From Mauremys mutica (lineage: Eukaryota > Chordata > Testudines > Geoemydidae): a stretch of 64,000 nt of DNA. Positions 1-13,164 of this stretch are shown here, one piece after another. Position 1 is the first letter of the stretch, and each line of letters starts with the position of its first letter. The DNA lies in assembly GCF_020497125.1 (NCBI RefSeq), contig NC_059073.1, forward strand, positions 22,279,225 through 22,343,224, written 5' to 3'. Both the position numbers and the translations under genes were made by a program. Under the pieces are notes generated by a model. It saw only the letters and a list, made by a program, of their open reading frames with translations, made no database searches and was not told where the DNA came from.

Positions 1-1230
1 GGTGAGACAGGGCTCAGATAGGGGGCAAGCAAGGCTCAGGCAGGGGGCGAGGGCCCTCAGGCTAGCCTCACGCGAGGTCCCGTTTTCCCTTCTGGAAATA
101 TGGTCACTTTACACAGATTTCTTCCTGATCAGCTGTCTCTGGGCAACTCCATGTGTGGACACACTTATTCAAGAGATAGAGTGCTTTGTTCCAGGGTAGC
201 ATAAGCCACTAAGGGTGACCCTAAACAGGATGAAGACATTCTTGTTCCAGAGTAGGAGCACCCATACATGGAGTTGCTCAGGAACAGCTACTGGGTTTTA
301 AATTCACACCTTACCCAAATATACATTGACTTCCCAGTGTAGATGAGCCTTTATGATGATTTAAGAGTGACTTAAACTAAACCAAATTAAGTCCACTGGT
401 TTATGCTAACACTGAAATAAACCACTCAAATCAAAATAAGAATATTCACACGGGGATTTGCACTAGTTTAAACTGGCTTCCACTCCCATCTTTAAATCGC
501 CTGGCTGTAATAATACACAGTGATTTACAAATATTAACCAATCCTTACCTACATTCGTGGGGGCGGGGGGACTGTAACTATCTCACAGGCGGGGAAGACA
601 CAGAAAAGTTGGCCAGTGTCATTAGCTGAAAAGCTAGGAATAAAAAAACCCTCAGGAGTTCCTGGTTCCCAGCTCTGCATTTAGACCATATGTGCTCTCA
701 ATCTGGGGAGAACTTTCTTATTCAACCACAAATATCTACAATAGTAAAAACGAATTAAGGACATGACAAGGCATTAAGAACATCTGAATATTTTGACATA
801 ACTCTTTCCGTGACATTTAAGTGACCTACATCGGATTTCTTCTCAAGCACATGTCGAGATGTGTGTGTGAGCTAAACGTATACATTTTTAGTGTTTTATA
901 ATCTCCTTTAAGCAACAGAAATGACCTGGAAGAAAAAGATTTTACATACAGTCCCTCCAACAGCAGCTCAGATTGGTACCATAAGATGAGTAATGTCACT
1001 GGGTTACATTACTCAAGAAATTAATCCAAAACAGCTTAAAAAACACAAACCAGAATAGTCAAAATTTGACTCCAAAGAGAGAAGGTGGCATTTCCAAACA
1101 AATCAGCTCTGCCACAAGCTACAGCAGGTTTAACCCTCTAGTAGCTCCAACCTTACCCAAAGTGATACCTCTGAGTGACAAAAGGCAAGCAGCTGAGTCT
1201 TAAAACTGCAGCTTCTGGGGATGCTTGGGG
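1..1230. other. No gene seen; possible transposon remnants
   Basis: The first 60 bases are purine-rich. 330-500 is rich in AACTAAACC/GGTTTA-type words like those in the short DNA transposon relics at 62.0-62.5 kb. No open frame, exon or RNA was supported. Confidence 0.4.
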
Positions 1231-1234
1231 TCCA

Positions 1235-1590
1235 GCAGCTTCAGCACAATGGCTGGGAATCAGGAGACCTGGATTCCACCTGCCATCCTGGTGTAACTGT
1301 GGACAAATTACTATGGGCAGTTTTGCTTTGTTTAAACAGGCACTGGCTGTGGGTGCCGCCTCCTTTGAGTGTCCAAACTGAGAACCTCTCAGATGGTGTA
1401 CACCGGGTTGGCTTGACTGAAGTCAATGGAGCAATGCTGATTTACACCAGTTGATGATCTGGCCCTTGGTTTCACCATCTGCAGCATAGGCCTAATAATG
1501 CTCACCTTCCTTTGTAAAGCACTTTGAGAGCTCACCGAAAAAAGTGCTATGAAAACACAAACTTTGTACTATTATCATGTATCCCCATAG
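1235..1590 (+). repeat. MIR-like SINE, interrupted
   Basis: Starts with a tRNA-derived head (GGGAATCAGGAGACCTGGATTCC) and continues into the MIR-type core (TTTCACCATCTGCAGCATAG, then TTTGTAAAGCACTTTGAGAG). About 1335-1470 is foreign to the SINE and contains a dispersed piece (AAGTCAATGGAGCAATGC...) also seen elsewhere in the window. Old and diverged. Confidence 0.55.
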
Positions 1591-3035
1591 CTGCACGGTG
1601 AGGACAAAGCCGAACAGGTACAGGCAAGGGTTTTCTGCAGCACGTAAACTCCATCTCCAACAATTTACATTAATCTGCCGAGGAGGATGCATGTAAATTG
1701 CAAGCAAGCATTATGGCCATGTATAGTTAGCTTTAAAGCTATGGAACGCCCATACCAAGGACTTGTGGCTCTCCGGCTCTTGGCAAGGGACCAGTAGGGG
1801 TCTCATTGCAAGTAAGTATTTTGGCTCCTCTGCACCTGTTTAAAGAGAGAAAGATCCCTTCTGACCAAAAGGATTTGCAGTGGGAGGATCAGGTTCAGTC
1901 AAATGCACTCTGTAGGTGGGTAACTCTACGCTCTGATGATGCCTCACTCAAGTTATAGGATGGCAAGGGAGAAAGGGAGAGAGAAAGTTACATTTTTCAT
2001 TGATGAAACAGCACAAAGAGCTTTCTCTTCAGTCAGCATGACTCAGCAGGGAGCATAAAGGAGCAAACAAACGTTCTATACTATCAAGGATTATGACTCA
2101 GACTTTTTCCCCCCCGGTGATTTACTGTAGGACAGGCTTAGAAGCTGAAGCAGCCACGGTACTGATTCAGAATACATCCTAATCTTTTCACGCTCTCTCC
2201 AGAAATAGAAACAGAAGCACATTCTGCCATTACACGAATTCTTCCTCCTTTAAGTCAACTATTAAGAATTAAGCTCTTTCCCCTCTCCATCAGGTAGCCG
2301 GGGTACACTGCATGCAGATCTGAACTGGTTCATGGTCATGTGCCCATCAGACGTCAGTCGTCCACAAACTATTAGAAAACTCGTGGGATCCATGTGACTG
2401 ACCTTTCACAGCTCCTTCATAAACTCAAGCACAGAACAAAGGCAAAGCCCTCCAGTGAATGAGATCACATTAGAAGGCAGATTATGAATAGCATGTGGGT
2501 GAGGGGTGCAAACTATTTCATGGTTTGTAAGGAGCAGGCAGAAGGAGGAGGAAAGCTGGGAGTAAGTGCAAGTTTACAGGAAATGTTACAAATGCCTTCA
2601 AGCCCTGCAGTTCAGCAGTGGAAGGGAAGCGATTTACGATGTTAGCAGGAGAGTCAAGGTTATGCTTTTCCAGCTGCCTTCAGCGTTTTGCAAAAGCCCC
2701 TGGGTAAGGTCATGCAAATGCAAGAGGCAACTTGAACAGACCTGAGGAAGCACCTCTATCCAGCCACCTCTTTAACAGGAGGGTCGCTATGGGGCTTTCA
2801 GAAAAGGGGGAGGATTAAAGAATGAGGACTGGGGAAGGAAGGAAGGGATAGTTGTGAGCTCCAAGGGGAATCAAGAGACTTCAGGTACGAGGTGCATGAA
2901 CAGTCAGTCTACTGTAAAGAGAACAGTGTAAAAAAAGGTGGCCCGGCTGGCTACAAGGAGTAAGCCTCTCGCTCAGCTTCTACCAGAGGGATTTTAATTC
3001 AGAAATGTCAGATGATTTTCCACCTTAAGGAAGCT
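1591..3035. other. No gene or recognised repeat
   Basis: Ordinary noncoding sequence. Reading frames are short and without family resemblance. Confidence 0.5.
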
Positions 3036-3039
3036 GGGA

Positions 3040-3340
3040 AAGGCTGGAAGCACAGGGGCTGGAGCACCCACAGGGAAAAAACAAACAAACAAACAAAAAA
3101 AATAGTGGGTGCCCAGCAGCCACCTGCCAATCAGTTGTTCAGCAGCGGGAAGGAGGCAGCAGTGGAGGGAGGGGATGGAGTGGTGGCAGGAAGAGGCCTA
3201 GCAAGGGTGGGGCACTCAGGGATGGGGTGGGAACAGGTGGGGCGTGGCCTCACGAGGGGGTGGAGCGGGGTGTGGCATTGGGGGAACAGGGCAGAGTGGG
3301 AGCAGGGACCCAGGCTGAGCAGGGGTGGAGAAGAAAGTTG
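3040..3340 (+). repeat. Dispersed G-rich repeat with GGAGCACCCAC head
   Basis: Begins GGCTGGAGCACCCACAGG, followed by an A/C simple run and a long purine-rich, GGGGT-rich body to about 3340. Its GTGGGTGC-type words relate it to the element at 11592-11703. Probably a short nonautonomous DNA element. Both ends are uncertain. Confidence 0.4.
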
Positions 3341-3344
3341 GCAT

Positions 3345-4390
3345 CTGTGATTCGAAAGGGTCAGGAGGAGAAGAATTTTACCTACATTGTTTTCTGTGGC
3401 TTGAGAATGTTCCCACTGTGCAGATATCAGGCACCTACAGAAAATTAATCATCCAAGTGCAGTTTTCACCCTTTGAGCATTCTGATTCCAAGTTCACACT
3501 CCCCCAACCTACAGGGAAGACCCCAGTCTAACTCCCACAGACAAACATTTGGCTCAACTCAGGTACAATGGGTTAGGGCAGGTTGGTGAAACAGAAGAGA
3601 ATTCATTCACAGCTACTACATCCTGAGACCTCTGCCGCAACCTAGGAACACATCTTTGTTCAGGGTGGCACAAACAGCATGTGAAGCAGAACTCAATGGG
3701 AGATAATTCCCTCCAATCTATTAGCCTAAGAAAACACCTTTGTCCTTTTGGCAGTGACAACCCTCGAGCATGTTTACCTCCTTCCAACAGGTTTTGAGAG
3801 CCTGTAGCAAAAAAATCCGAGTCACATGAGGAAGAAATCCAAGCTAGCTGTGGTTCAAGCCCATCACTATATAACATCCAGAAAAGGGACTGAACTGTGA
3901 TATGACAACTCATGATACCAAGCAAAACAAAAGTTATCCACTTTGATTTTCTGCTCCTTTTTGCCACAAGTATTGCCCAAATCTATACAGAAATCCTGTT
4001 TGAGGGATGAAACAACATGAGAAGGGGAGAAAATTATACCATCTCCGACCACATGGTCTGTTGCTATTTTTGAGATAATTAACAAAATTAACTTCTTTAT
4101 TGCCCAAATGGGAAGTGAGATTTTGACCCAGTTCCATAACATCACAAACCCCCTAACATGCCAACTGTTCTCGCTCTTCCTAAATCAAAGCAAAGGCTGG
4201 ACAAATCATTTCCATTCTAGATTCTAAAGTTAGCTTCCTGAAGTGACATTATTTTGGGGACTGGAAAAGCCTTTTTTCCTGTTGAAGGACAGGACTGCAA
4301 ATCCCCATCGCCTCAGCTATTAGCCATACACATCCACTACCAAACACCTTGAAGTAAAATGACGGAACCCAAGATCCCAAGCCTATCAAC
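3345..4390. other. No gene or recognised repeat
   Basis: A frame of 137 codons (3967-3554, minus) has no splice sites, domain or codon bias and is treated as chance. Confidence 0.5.
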
Positions 4391-4392
4391 AC

Positions 4393-4700
4393 ACTATGTC
4401 AACATTGCAGCTGTAAGGTGTGATTTCCAGCTCAGGTAGACACACACGCTAACTCTGCTCAAGCCAGCGCACTAGAAAGAGCAGCATGGCTGTAGCAGCA
4501 CACATGGCAAGTCAAGCTAGCTAGCTACCCCAAATACACATCCGGTGGCCCAGGCAGGACTGTACTTGGCAGCTAGCCCAAGCCACCACCGTGGCCAGAC
4601 TTCTATTTTTAGCAGGCCCTTAGCTCAAACGGAGCTAGCGCATGACATGTACATCTACCAACATTGAGAACTGCACCTCCAGTGCAGGGCAGATATACCT
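4393..4700. repeat. Short palindromic DNA element
   Basis: Left end reads ATGTCAACATTGCAGCTG and TCAGGTAGACACACACGC. The right end has the diverged inverse (GACATGTACATCTACC, then TGCAGGGCAGATATACC). AGCTAGCTAG words lie in between. The pattern is a short nonautonomous element with long terminal inverted repeats. I know this as a dispersed reptile repeat but cannot name the family. Confidence 0.5.
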
Positions 4701-5580
4701 ACTGCCAGGGTAGTGCTTGCTAATAGCAGCAGTCCCACTGACCCCATGACTGATACAGCTAACCACAACACCTAATAGTGTTGGCTGAAGAGGGCTCCAA
4801 GTCTCGGAAGAAAGATTTTCTAAATGTATCCCCCCCACTCGCCCAGATTTAAGCATCTCCCTTGTACACATGCTAATAACGCTGCAGATTAATTCAGAAA
4901 AACTGTTTTCTCTCCTGCCATCCCAGAGTAAACTATATTAATATGAGAAGTAGTGGAAGATGAATACAGAGGGATCAAACGCTAACTCCATAAGGATCAG
5001 GAGGGGAGAAGGATAGCTTCTCTCTCCTTTCACCATTTCAGGGCTATTTATGAGCATGAATTAAGGATTACTTGAGTCTAGACAGGCATCTCTCCATTAA
5101 TTATGAATGTTGTCATTTCCCTAAATAATACAGAAAAAAAATTAATCACTGAAAGGCACCATCAATAATACATCCTCTCGCCCATAAACTAGCATCGCCA
5201 TTGCTTCTCCTACTCAAGGATCATTTTAAGGAAAGGAGAAAGAAAACACTGCCAACTTTTTAATCTATGGGAGGTACTGATACACTACAGTGATGAGGAC
5301 TGGACAGACGGAGACCTAGAAAGGACATTGCATGCTTCATTAGCTGCCACCGAAGTCAGCATTCACGTTTTGCAATGGAGGCACGTCACCCCCACATGCT
5401 GTCAAGGGGAAGGGAGATTTCTACAATATATGGATTCAGGCTGGTGTGGATGGAGTTTGACTTTAGGAGTAGGATTTATTTTTTAAGGTAATGGAGGGAG
5501 GGAGGGGAACAAAGCCAAACAGAGACTTTTCCCTTAGCCTAGATTTAAGAGAAAAATCCATGCACAGAGCTTAAAAGTTA

Positions 5581-5865
5581 GGCCTGGTCTACACTAGAAA
5601 GTCATATCTCTAGCTCTACCACTATGATTCAAGTAGTGAAATGCCTTTATTACTACAGTTATACTGCTATAAAAAGGTGCTTTAGGCAAGAATAGCTTTT
5701 CACTTACAGGAAGGGGAACAACTATGCCAGTATAAGTCATCTTTTTACCCGTATAACTGTGTACCTATATGGGATTGTATCAGTATAACCATATTGGCTT
5801 AAAAAAATCCTCACCCCCCTAACTGGCATAATTATATTGGTGTAGCTTACAAGTATACCAGCCCT
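5581..5865. repeat. GGTCTACACT-type DNA element relic
   Basis: Begins GCCTGGTCTACACTAGAAAG and carries internal copies of CCAGTATAA, CCGTATAAC and CAGTATAACC. The same terminal GGTCTACAC and internal TATA-rich words recur at 21.5, 41.6, 46.4, 53.3 and 62 kb. Nonautonomous DNA transposon, family not identified. Confidence 0.45.
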
Positions 5866-5869
5866 TAGA

Positions 5870-6420
5870 GGATATTCAGCAAAAAGCAAACCGATGCATC
5901 CAATCCTTTTATTGCTCATTCTCCTATAAGCAATTAAGTGGAAAGCGAGCAAAGAGAGCACAAGAGAATTAAATGCAGTACTGAAACATGAAGCTTACAC
6001 TTAGCTCACTATTCATGTACTGGACGTGGAAAGGAATGACAGGAGGTATGAGAATAAATTAAGTATGGACTGATGGTACTGAAAACTACATGTCAGAATG
6101 CTCTAGGGCAGGCCAATCTTTATTATTTATTTGAGGTAAGTGCTTTCCAAATACTTAAGCAGGAGGACGTTTGCTCCAAGGAGGTCCCAATCTAAGGACC
6201 AGGGTCAGGCGATGGGGAATTACACAACAGGCAATTTATTTACAAGTCAGCTTTATTCATTACAGGCAGCACAGCAGAAATGGGGTTTTAAGAGGGACTT
6301 AAAATGTGGACAAGGTAAGGAGGATACAGATAGGATCAGAGCTGCAGTTTTAGTGCTGGGAGCAGCATTAAAAAAAATGATCTATTCAGCATTCTGTGCA
6401 CTGGATTTGTCAGACAGTGA
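5870..6420. other. No gene or recognised repeat
   Basis: Nothing supported beyond a short direct AAGTGCTTTCCAAATACTT stretch near 6140. Confidence 0.4.
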
Positions 6421-6424
6421 GATT

Positions 6425-6700
6425 GGTAAATGGCCTTAAAGATGCTTAAGACTCACCTCTGCAATGAAGCCTATAAAAATCACTCAATAAAGGCTAGGGT
6501 AGCAGGTGTGCTGTCACTTCTGCTCACTGAATAAATCTGGACTGCTTCCCTGTTTACTGTTCTCCCACACACTGATTTGTTTTATCCACCTGTTGTCTTA
6601 TCCTATGTACAGATCACAAGCTCCCGCAGATGGGGACTATCTTTGTATTCTCTCCTACCACAACGGAGCCCTAATCCCCAGTCAGATCCTACTGTAACAG
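6425..6700 (+). repeat. L2-like LINE 3' end, diverged
   Basis: AAGACTCACCTCTGCAATG, CAGATCACAAGCTCCCGCAG and GGGGACTATCTTTGTATTCT follow the order of an L2-type 3' end (the clearest copy here is at 39.3-39.9 kb). Decayed. Confidence 0.4.
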
Positions 6701-6704
6701 AAGG

Positions 6705-7555
6705 AGTAAGTACAAATGACAAATTGTGTGGGATTTCTCTGAAGAGCTGCAGAGCCAACGTGAAGCAAGCTAGAATTGTCTACGGAGTGTGGGGGAAGGG
6801 AGAGGGAGAAAGGTCACAATCCTAAATGAGACATTAAATTTCCAAAAGGTGATCATATTTTCAAGTAGCACTTTCTCGACAAACAAGAAAAGAAATGGGC
6901 AGCAAAAAACTTGTATGGTCTCTGTTTTTTTTAAAACTAATTGACTGGACGCTCTTTAAAAAAAATAATAATAATAAAACACCACACAACTGACCACTGG
7001 CCTGGAAGATTCAACTCCAAGCCCAGCGAGAAAACTAAAGCCTGCAATGTTTCAACTGCAAGGAAATCCAGCCCTCTGCATGAGCCAAATTTCTATCAGG
7101 GCTTGGGGTGGGTTGAGACAAAAGGTTTGTACCACCAAATCCCGTAAATTGTATTGTTTCAACATTTCTCCTTCCCTTTGGAGACTCTCTTACAATTCAA
7201 TTCCAGAATCTTGTGCTATTTTAAGCAACTCCATGTTAAAAAAAAAAAAAACAGGATTTCATGTTTGTTTGGCATGCCTATAAAAACTTTTCCACTGGAA
7301 CAAAAAGATTTAAAACTGTGACTCAAAATGACTTCACAATGGGGGGTTGATTATCTAGAGGACCAGAATATCCTCTTATTAGATACATGTTCATTTTTCT
7401 TTCCTGTACTTCATAAGGGGTGGTATAAATCTGACAACTCATTAGTGGCATGCAGACAATCAGGGATAACTCATTTATAAAACAAAAATTCTATTGCTTG
7501 CTTGGAGCACAATAAAAAGAAATAGCAAAGGATTTCAGTGAAACAAACCAAATTA
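6705..7555. other. No gene or recognised repeat
   Basis: AT-rich, with a short (ATA)n tract at about 6963-6977 and a 13-A run near 7240. Confidence 0.4.
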
Positions 7556-7559
7556 AGGG

Positions 7560-7995
7560 GATCTTTATTATTATTTTTCTATCATCATAGCGCCTGAGGT
7601 CCCTTTTGAGGAATTACAGCCCCATTATGCTAGACTCTGTCCAAAACACATAGCGAGACATCCCCTTCCTGAAAGGATTAAGTGTCTCAAACATTGTCTC
7701 CATGAGAAAATTGCATCTTAGTTAAAATGGGTACAATCCCTTTGTAAAACACTCTTATTTTGGATTAAGAGTGCTTTATGTTGATTTAGTTTAAGTCAAT
7801 TCCTTATACATTTCAAAAATCAATTTAGTTATATTGGTACAATTTTCTCTGGTAGGAAAGACAAACAATGGGAAAGAAAACAAGTGAAGTGCCACGCCCA
7901 AGGTCACTCAAGGGGTCAGTGGCACAAGCAGGAATAGAGCCCAGGTCTCCTGAGTCCCACTTTAGTACCCCATCCACTGGACACCACCACCTCTT
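7560..7995 (-). repeat. MIR-like SINE, interrupted
   Basis: The minus strand reads a tRNA-like head (AGTGGATGGGGTACTAAAGTG), then CCTGGGCTCTATTCCTGC, then the core (CCTTGGGCGTGGCACTTCAC). The L2-like tail lies at 7566-7690 (GCGCCTGAGGTCCC on plus). 7690-7860 looks like a separate AT-rich insertion. Confidence 0.55.
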
Positions 7996-7999
7996 TAAA

Positions 8000-9690
8000 G
8001 AATATGTTTAATGTTTTCTAAATAAAGAGTATACAAATAACTAGGTGCTATGAAACCCAAGACTCGGGCTAAGCTTCTGCCAGTATCCAATAACATCCCC
8101 ATGCGAGGCCTCATCTACGCTAGGGTACTCAAATCGTTTCTGCTCTAATCAGTGCAAAACAATCAAGTGGTGCACAAATGATCAGGACCATCTTCACTAG
8201 CCATCTTCAGTCACTGAAAGATTTGTCCTTGCATCCACACTGGGGCTGCCTTACAGACTCAAGTGGGACGGCTCTCAAATGTACAGCTGGTTCAGTCCCA
8301 TTCAGGGTGACACCATGAGCACCCTTTTCTTAGCATTGTCTGCAGAGGGCAGGAACCTAGGAGCCATGGACACCGAAGTGTCCTCTCATCTGCAGTGCTG
8401 GTCCCAGGAGGTTACGGCTGAGGTGCAGGGGTAGGGCAGCTTGCACTGCCACTGCCTCAAGTTGTACCTGGCTCATGGAGAGGGCTTCAGCGCCAAGAAG
8501 AAACTTAGTTTGGTTCAACACCAGGGGCTCAGGAACAGGCCAAGGGCCAGGCTGCTACTGCACAAACTCAGCATGTAAACACGGGCCTCCCAGCTGAATA
8601 AAAATCTCTTTCCTACTATTCTGCCTGCTGCCTCGCTTGTTGCTAATGAAACACGGCAGAAATCCCTGGTTGAAGTTCCATGGCCTGTGGTATACAGCGG
8701 GGTGGATGAAATGATCATAGTGCAGCCTTAAGCTATCATTCTGCGCACTCATTTCACATAGAAGTCACTGGTGTCTGAGAGCTTGTCACTCTCAACCTGG
8801 GCTGGAGCTGAGTTGGCAGCCCCTCAAAGCAAAAGGCTGTGGAGGTTCTGTTCTCCTATTACCAATCCCTGAGCTATCAGCACCCTCGCCATGTTTATTC
8901 TCCTAATTAGGCGACAGCCTGCACACCGACCTAGTTCAAAGGGAGCAAATTTTGAGCAAAGTGGACGCTGAGCTCTTGCATGCAGGTCCTCTGGCTGCTC
9001 TTAGGTCAGTGGCCAATACTAGAAAGCGCAGAAGTGACTGCTAGGGGCAAAATGTGATTTTAAACCAACCACTGGTTCCTGCGCCAAGTTTTAAACAGAC
9101 ACCTCAGAGGGACATTAGCTGACTGCCTCTCTAAAAGGCAGCAGCAATGTACATTTCTGTTGCTATCTCAAAACATCTCTCTCAACTGATGCACTATGCA
9201 ATAATTATTCTGCTAATCACAGGGTGCTCTGTGCTTCTCGACCTGAATTATTATTATACTTGGCTCAGCTGCAAAGGAATCTCCCTTCCAAGCACAGTGT
9301 GCTAGGCAAGAGATGAAGAAAACCAAATCCTTTACTGGTTGTGGCATAAGCCAGTGAATGGCATTCTAGCGTGTAATTACTTTTAACAGAGGGGGGGAAA
9401 AAACATCTCTTGCTAGATTTTCCATTTTATGCTAGAACAAAATCACCACAAAAAGAAAAAAAAGTTGAACAAGGCAACATAAGGCATACTGTGCCCTTCT
9501 TTCAACTCACCCGCTTAGAGTTATATTTATCACTCAACTGTAACGTAAAAACAAATTTAACTTAACTATTTTGCTGTTTAAAGGGGACACTCTCTTAGTT
9601 CAGGTCACACATTTAGATATTGCAAAAATAAATACAATTAAAAAAAAAGCTTTAAGTTAATTGAGTGTTTAGAAACAGTAGGCAGCAGAT
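8000..9690. other. No gene; possible short element at 8085-8330
   Basis: 8120-8260 contains CTACGCTAGGGTACTC and CATCCACACTGGGGCTGCC, words typical of the GGTCTACACT-type relics. The remainder shows nothing I can support. Confidence 0.35.
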
Positions 9691-9699
9691 CTCAATCTC

Positions 9700-9905
9700 C
9701 ACAGCTGGCAGATGGGCTTCAGGCCAAAAGCCCACCTCTAACTGAGGTGGTCCACAAGAAAATGACTCTATGAACAGGTTATTCTTCAACTATTGACTTC
9801 AGGGTTTCCTGCATCTTCCCCTGAAGCATCCGGTTCTGGACACTGTCAAAGACAGGATACTGGACAAGATGGACCAAGGGTGTGATCCAGTCTGACAATT
9901 CTTAC
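9700..9905 (+). repeat. CR1 LINE 3' end
   Basis: Carries the typical turtle CR1 tail: GAAGCATCCGGTTCTGGACA, then AGGATACTGGACAAGATGG, then ATCCAGTCTGACAATTCTTA. It directly abuts a second CR1 at 9906, so two copies lie in tandem or one is nested at the end of the other. Confidence 0.7.
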
Positions 9906-10979
9906 GGTGACTGATCAGTTTGTAATGACAAAGGAGGAGATAGACCTGGGTGTATTGGTTGATCACAGGATGACTATAAGACGCCAATGTGACATGGCCA
10001 TGAAAAAGGCTAATGCAGTCCTAGCAGGCATCAGGCGAGGTATTTCCAGTAGAGATAGGAAAGCGTTAACACCATTGTACAAGGCACTGGTGAGATCCCA
10101 TCTGGAATACTGTGTGCAATTCTGGTCTCCCATGTTTAACTAAAACGAATTCAATCCAGAATAGGAGCAGAAACAGGCTTCTAGGATGATCCGAGGAATA
10201 AAAAGAGAAGAGACTCAAAGAGCTTGGCTTGTTTAGCCTAACCAAAAGAAGGCTATGGGGAGATACGATTACTCTCTATAAATACATCAGATGAATAAAT
10301 ACCAGGGACGGAGAGGATTTATTTAAGCTAAGTGGCAATGTAGACACAAGAACAAATGGAAACAAACTAGCCATGGACAAGTTTAGGCTTGAAATTAGGT
10401 GGAGGGTTCTAACCAACAGAGGAGTGAAGTTCTGGAATAGCCTTCCCAGGGGAGCAGAGGGGACAAAACACCTAACTTGTTTCAAGACTGAGCTTGCTAA
10501 GTTTATGAGGAAACTGCCTGCAATGGCATGTGGCTGATCTGCAATTGCTAACGGCAAACATCTCCAATGGCTGGGGATGGGACCCTAGTTGGGGAGGGCT
10601 CCAAGTTACTACAGAATTATTTCCCAGATGTCTGGCTTGGTGGGTTTCACCCACATGCACAGGGACTAACTGATCACCATATTTGGGGTCAGGAAAGAAA
10701 TCCCTCCCCCTCCCTGGGTCAAATTAGTAAAGACTCTGGGGAGTTTCACTTTCCTCTGAGGAATAGGACACAGGTCACTTGCAAGTATAAACTAATGTGA
10801 ATTCTCTGTAACATGAAGTCTTTAAATCATGATTTGAGGACTTCAGTAACTCAGCCAAAGGTTATGGGTCTACTATAGGAGTGGGTGAGTGAGGGTTCAG
10901 GCCTGCATTGTGCAGGAGATCAGACTAGATGATCACGATGGTCCCTTCTGGCCTTAAAGTCTATGAGTCTATGTTCCTA
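9906..10979 (+). mobile_element. CR1 LINE, 3' part with ORF2 C-terminus (broken)
   Basis: 9907-10143 translates to the C-terminal region of CR1 reverse transcriptase ([35 protein letters not shown]). A stop and frameshifts follow (10141 onward), but the protein can be followed to about 10540 ([16 protein letters not shown]-like). The 3' UTR runs to about 10979 and ends with the CR1 terminal motif AGACTAGATGATCACGATGG and TCTATGAGTCTATG. 5'-truncated and inactive. Confidence 0.8.
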
Positions 10980-11590
10980 AACCTACAGAGCAGGAACAGT
11001 AGCAGCACAACCTTTCCTAGCTGGAACAATCACCTCCGCAGGCCAGTGATCAATCTGCATTAGCAGAGCCAGTTTTTAAACACAGTTCCTCCTAACAGAG
11101 TTTGCCAGGCCAGCACAGGAATCATCATTTTAAAGTCATGCTTGGAAACCACGATGCGCCACATTGGGTCATAAATCAATCATCAAACCCCCCTACAAAT
11201 TTCAGCGTAAAGATCATTTAAAAAAAAATGGCACAATACAACTCCATGTTCCAGTTTCTAATGTCTGCAGAAATTCCTACAGCATTATCATGTGATGTTC
11301 TCAGCCCAGTTCCTGTTAGAAAAGTATGCCCATTATTACTCCAAATCAAGCCAGTGACTAAACTCCCACTGACTTTGCATGGAACAGAATCAGCCCCATA
11401 CGTCTTTAAAACAGAAAACTCCCAAAGCAATTGGCACTAACAGCTAATGACAGAGGCAATACAAAAACCAAAGACTGAACAGCAAAAAATCCCCTTCACA
11501 GAACACTGCCCAGAAAGTGGCCAGTGTGAGGAATGCTTGTAACGCTCAGAAACAGAACAGTGGGTGAAAAGCATATTGGATGCTTACATT
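10980..11590. other. No gene or recognised repeat
   Basis: Two 70-codon frames overlap on opposite strands (11218-11440). Neither resembles a protein family. Confidence 0.4.
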
Positions 11591-11591
11591 C

Positions 11592-11703
11592 AGAGGTGCT
11601 GGAACTAGGGGTGCTGCCGTACCCCCTGGCTTGAAGTGGTTTCCATTATACACAGGGTTTACACTTCAGCACCCTCCTATACAAATTTGTTTCCAGCAAC
11701 CCT
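11592..11703. repeat. Short DNA element with GGTGCTGGAAC end
   Basis: Left end AGAGGTGCTGGAACTAGGGG and right end TTTGTTTCCAGCAACC form imperfect inverted ends about 112 bp apart. The interior CCATTATACACAGGG is typical of a dispersed turtle repeat. Confidence 0.5.
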
Positions 11704-11704
11704 A

Positions 11705-13150
11705 ATATTTAACTTCCCTGCAAGGAATTTCACATATTCCTAGTAGCACAGGGAAGTGTTTTATACTTTGATGGTATCTCTTTAAATAGTGACCAGAATA
11801 CACCAGCCAAGAAGAAATTACTATCCAAAATGAAAATTCACACTGTGCGGATGCATCTGCATTTGTTCAGAGCTCAACTTAAATGACCTCTGAAATCCTT
11901 GGGCTGAGGCAGCAGCGCAGGGACTTGCACACGGCAAACATTCTGGAAACAGCTGCCTAGTCTGTGAACAGGGGCCTGGAATGGAAACTGCTGCACTGGG
12001 GGTTCTTGGGAAAAGGTTGCTCAGACGAAGCCGTCCAAGAGGCTCACTCACTCTCCCGAGCCTGACACAGCCAGGAACAGACGGGGAGAGCAGTGCCAGA
12101 ACTAACGTTATCTATTTGCAGTACCCAGGGCTCATTCTTACAGGTATTGCAATTGTTCACATGGTTCTGACTGTTATTAAAACACAAAGGAACTGGTTTA
12201 CTTACCAAATAAACAAGCGTGAAAAATTCCCCTCTGAAATCACTTGCTAACCACAGTCGAAATCCACGCCATGCTGGAATGATTGAGTTCTGCTCAGTCT
12301 CACATGGGCACCAATGCCACAGCCAAACCCCTTTGGAAATGAGAATCAGCCTCAAAACTGAGCCGGAAGACACAGGCTTTCACCAAGCTGCACTGCCATC
12401 AAAGCCAGCTGCAGAAAAGCTGAAGGCCAGGACTCTGTGCTGCAGGAACATATCCCTGGAGCACAGGTTACAGGAAAAGCCACCTGGGAGTAGAGGAGTA
12501 GGTGTCTGAAATGAGGGCCTACCCATTTACTAACCCCAAAGAGCTCATGGCTTGGCATACAAACACTAGGCTATTAACCCTGGCCTCCTGGACCACATTT
12601 CAACTCTGATAATCAGAGCTTGCAAAACCCACTCAACCAGGGTGAGCTCTAATTTGCAGCAGGTGAATGGGACTATGGAGCAGAGAGTGTTCGCATTGGG
12701 AGGGTTGCACTGACTCAATTTCATTCCCCCCCACCCCCAAAAAAACTTGCATAGTTAAATCAATGCAAAAATTACATTCTGCCTGCATAAATTCTCCCTG
12801 CTATAGTTTAATTAGGTTCCAACATTACTTAATTTCCTCTACTACAGACTTGTGCAGCAACGCTGTTCCCTATTAAACTACCACCACGTTCCACCCCAGA
12901 GAAAGCTGCATGTCAGTTAGGTAATCCCTGCGCTTTGTGTATCAGTTTCTAAAGTGATCTGGGGCTGGCTTGCATGAACAGGTGCTGAATCAGTGTAGGA
13001 TTACTGGGCACAAGGACCTTCCTGACTTTATTTGGATGCATGGAAAAAGAAGATACATAGTAAGGAAGAAGGAATAGAAGAGACCAGGGGGGAAATAACA
13101 CTCATTTGTTTCCTCCCTTTGTCATAGTGCAAAGACTGGCTTTTTAGATT
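11705..13150. other. No gene or recognised repeat
   Basis: Moderately GC-rich around 11.9-12.5 kb. The short frames there (for example 12044-12373 minus and 12219-12509 plus) overlap on opposite strands and lack splice or codon evidence. Confidence 0.4.
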
Positions 13151-13164
13151 AAAAAAAGTTAGGA

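Noticed and set aside
3554..3967. 137-codon minus frame
   Set aside because: No domain, no splice context and ordinary noncoding composition. Chance.
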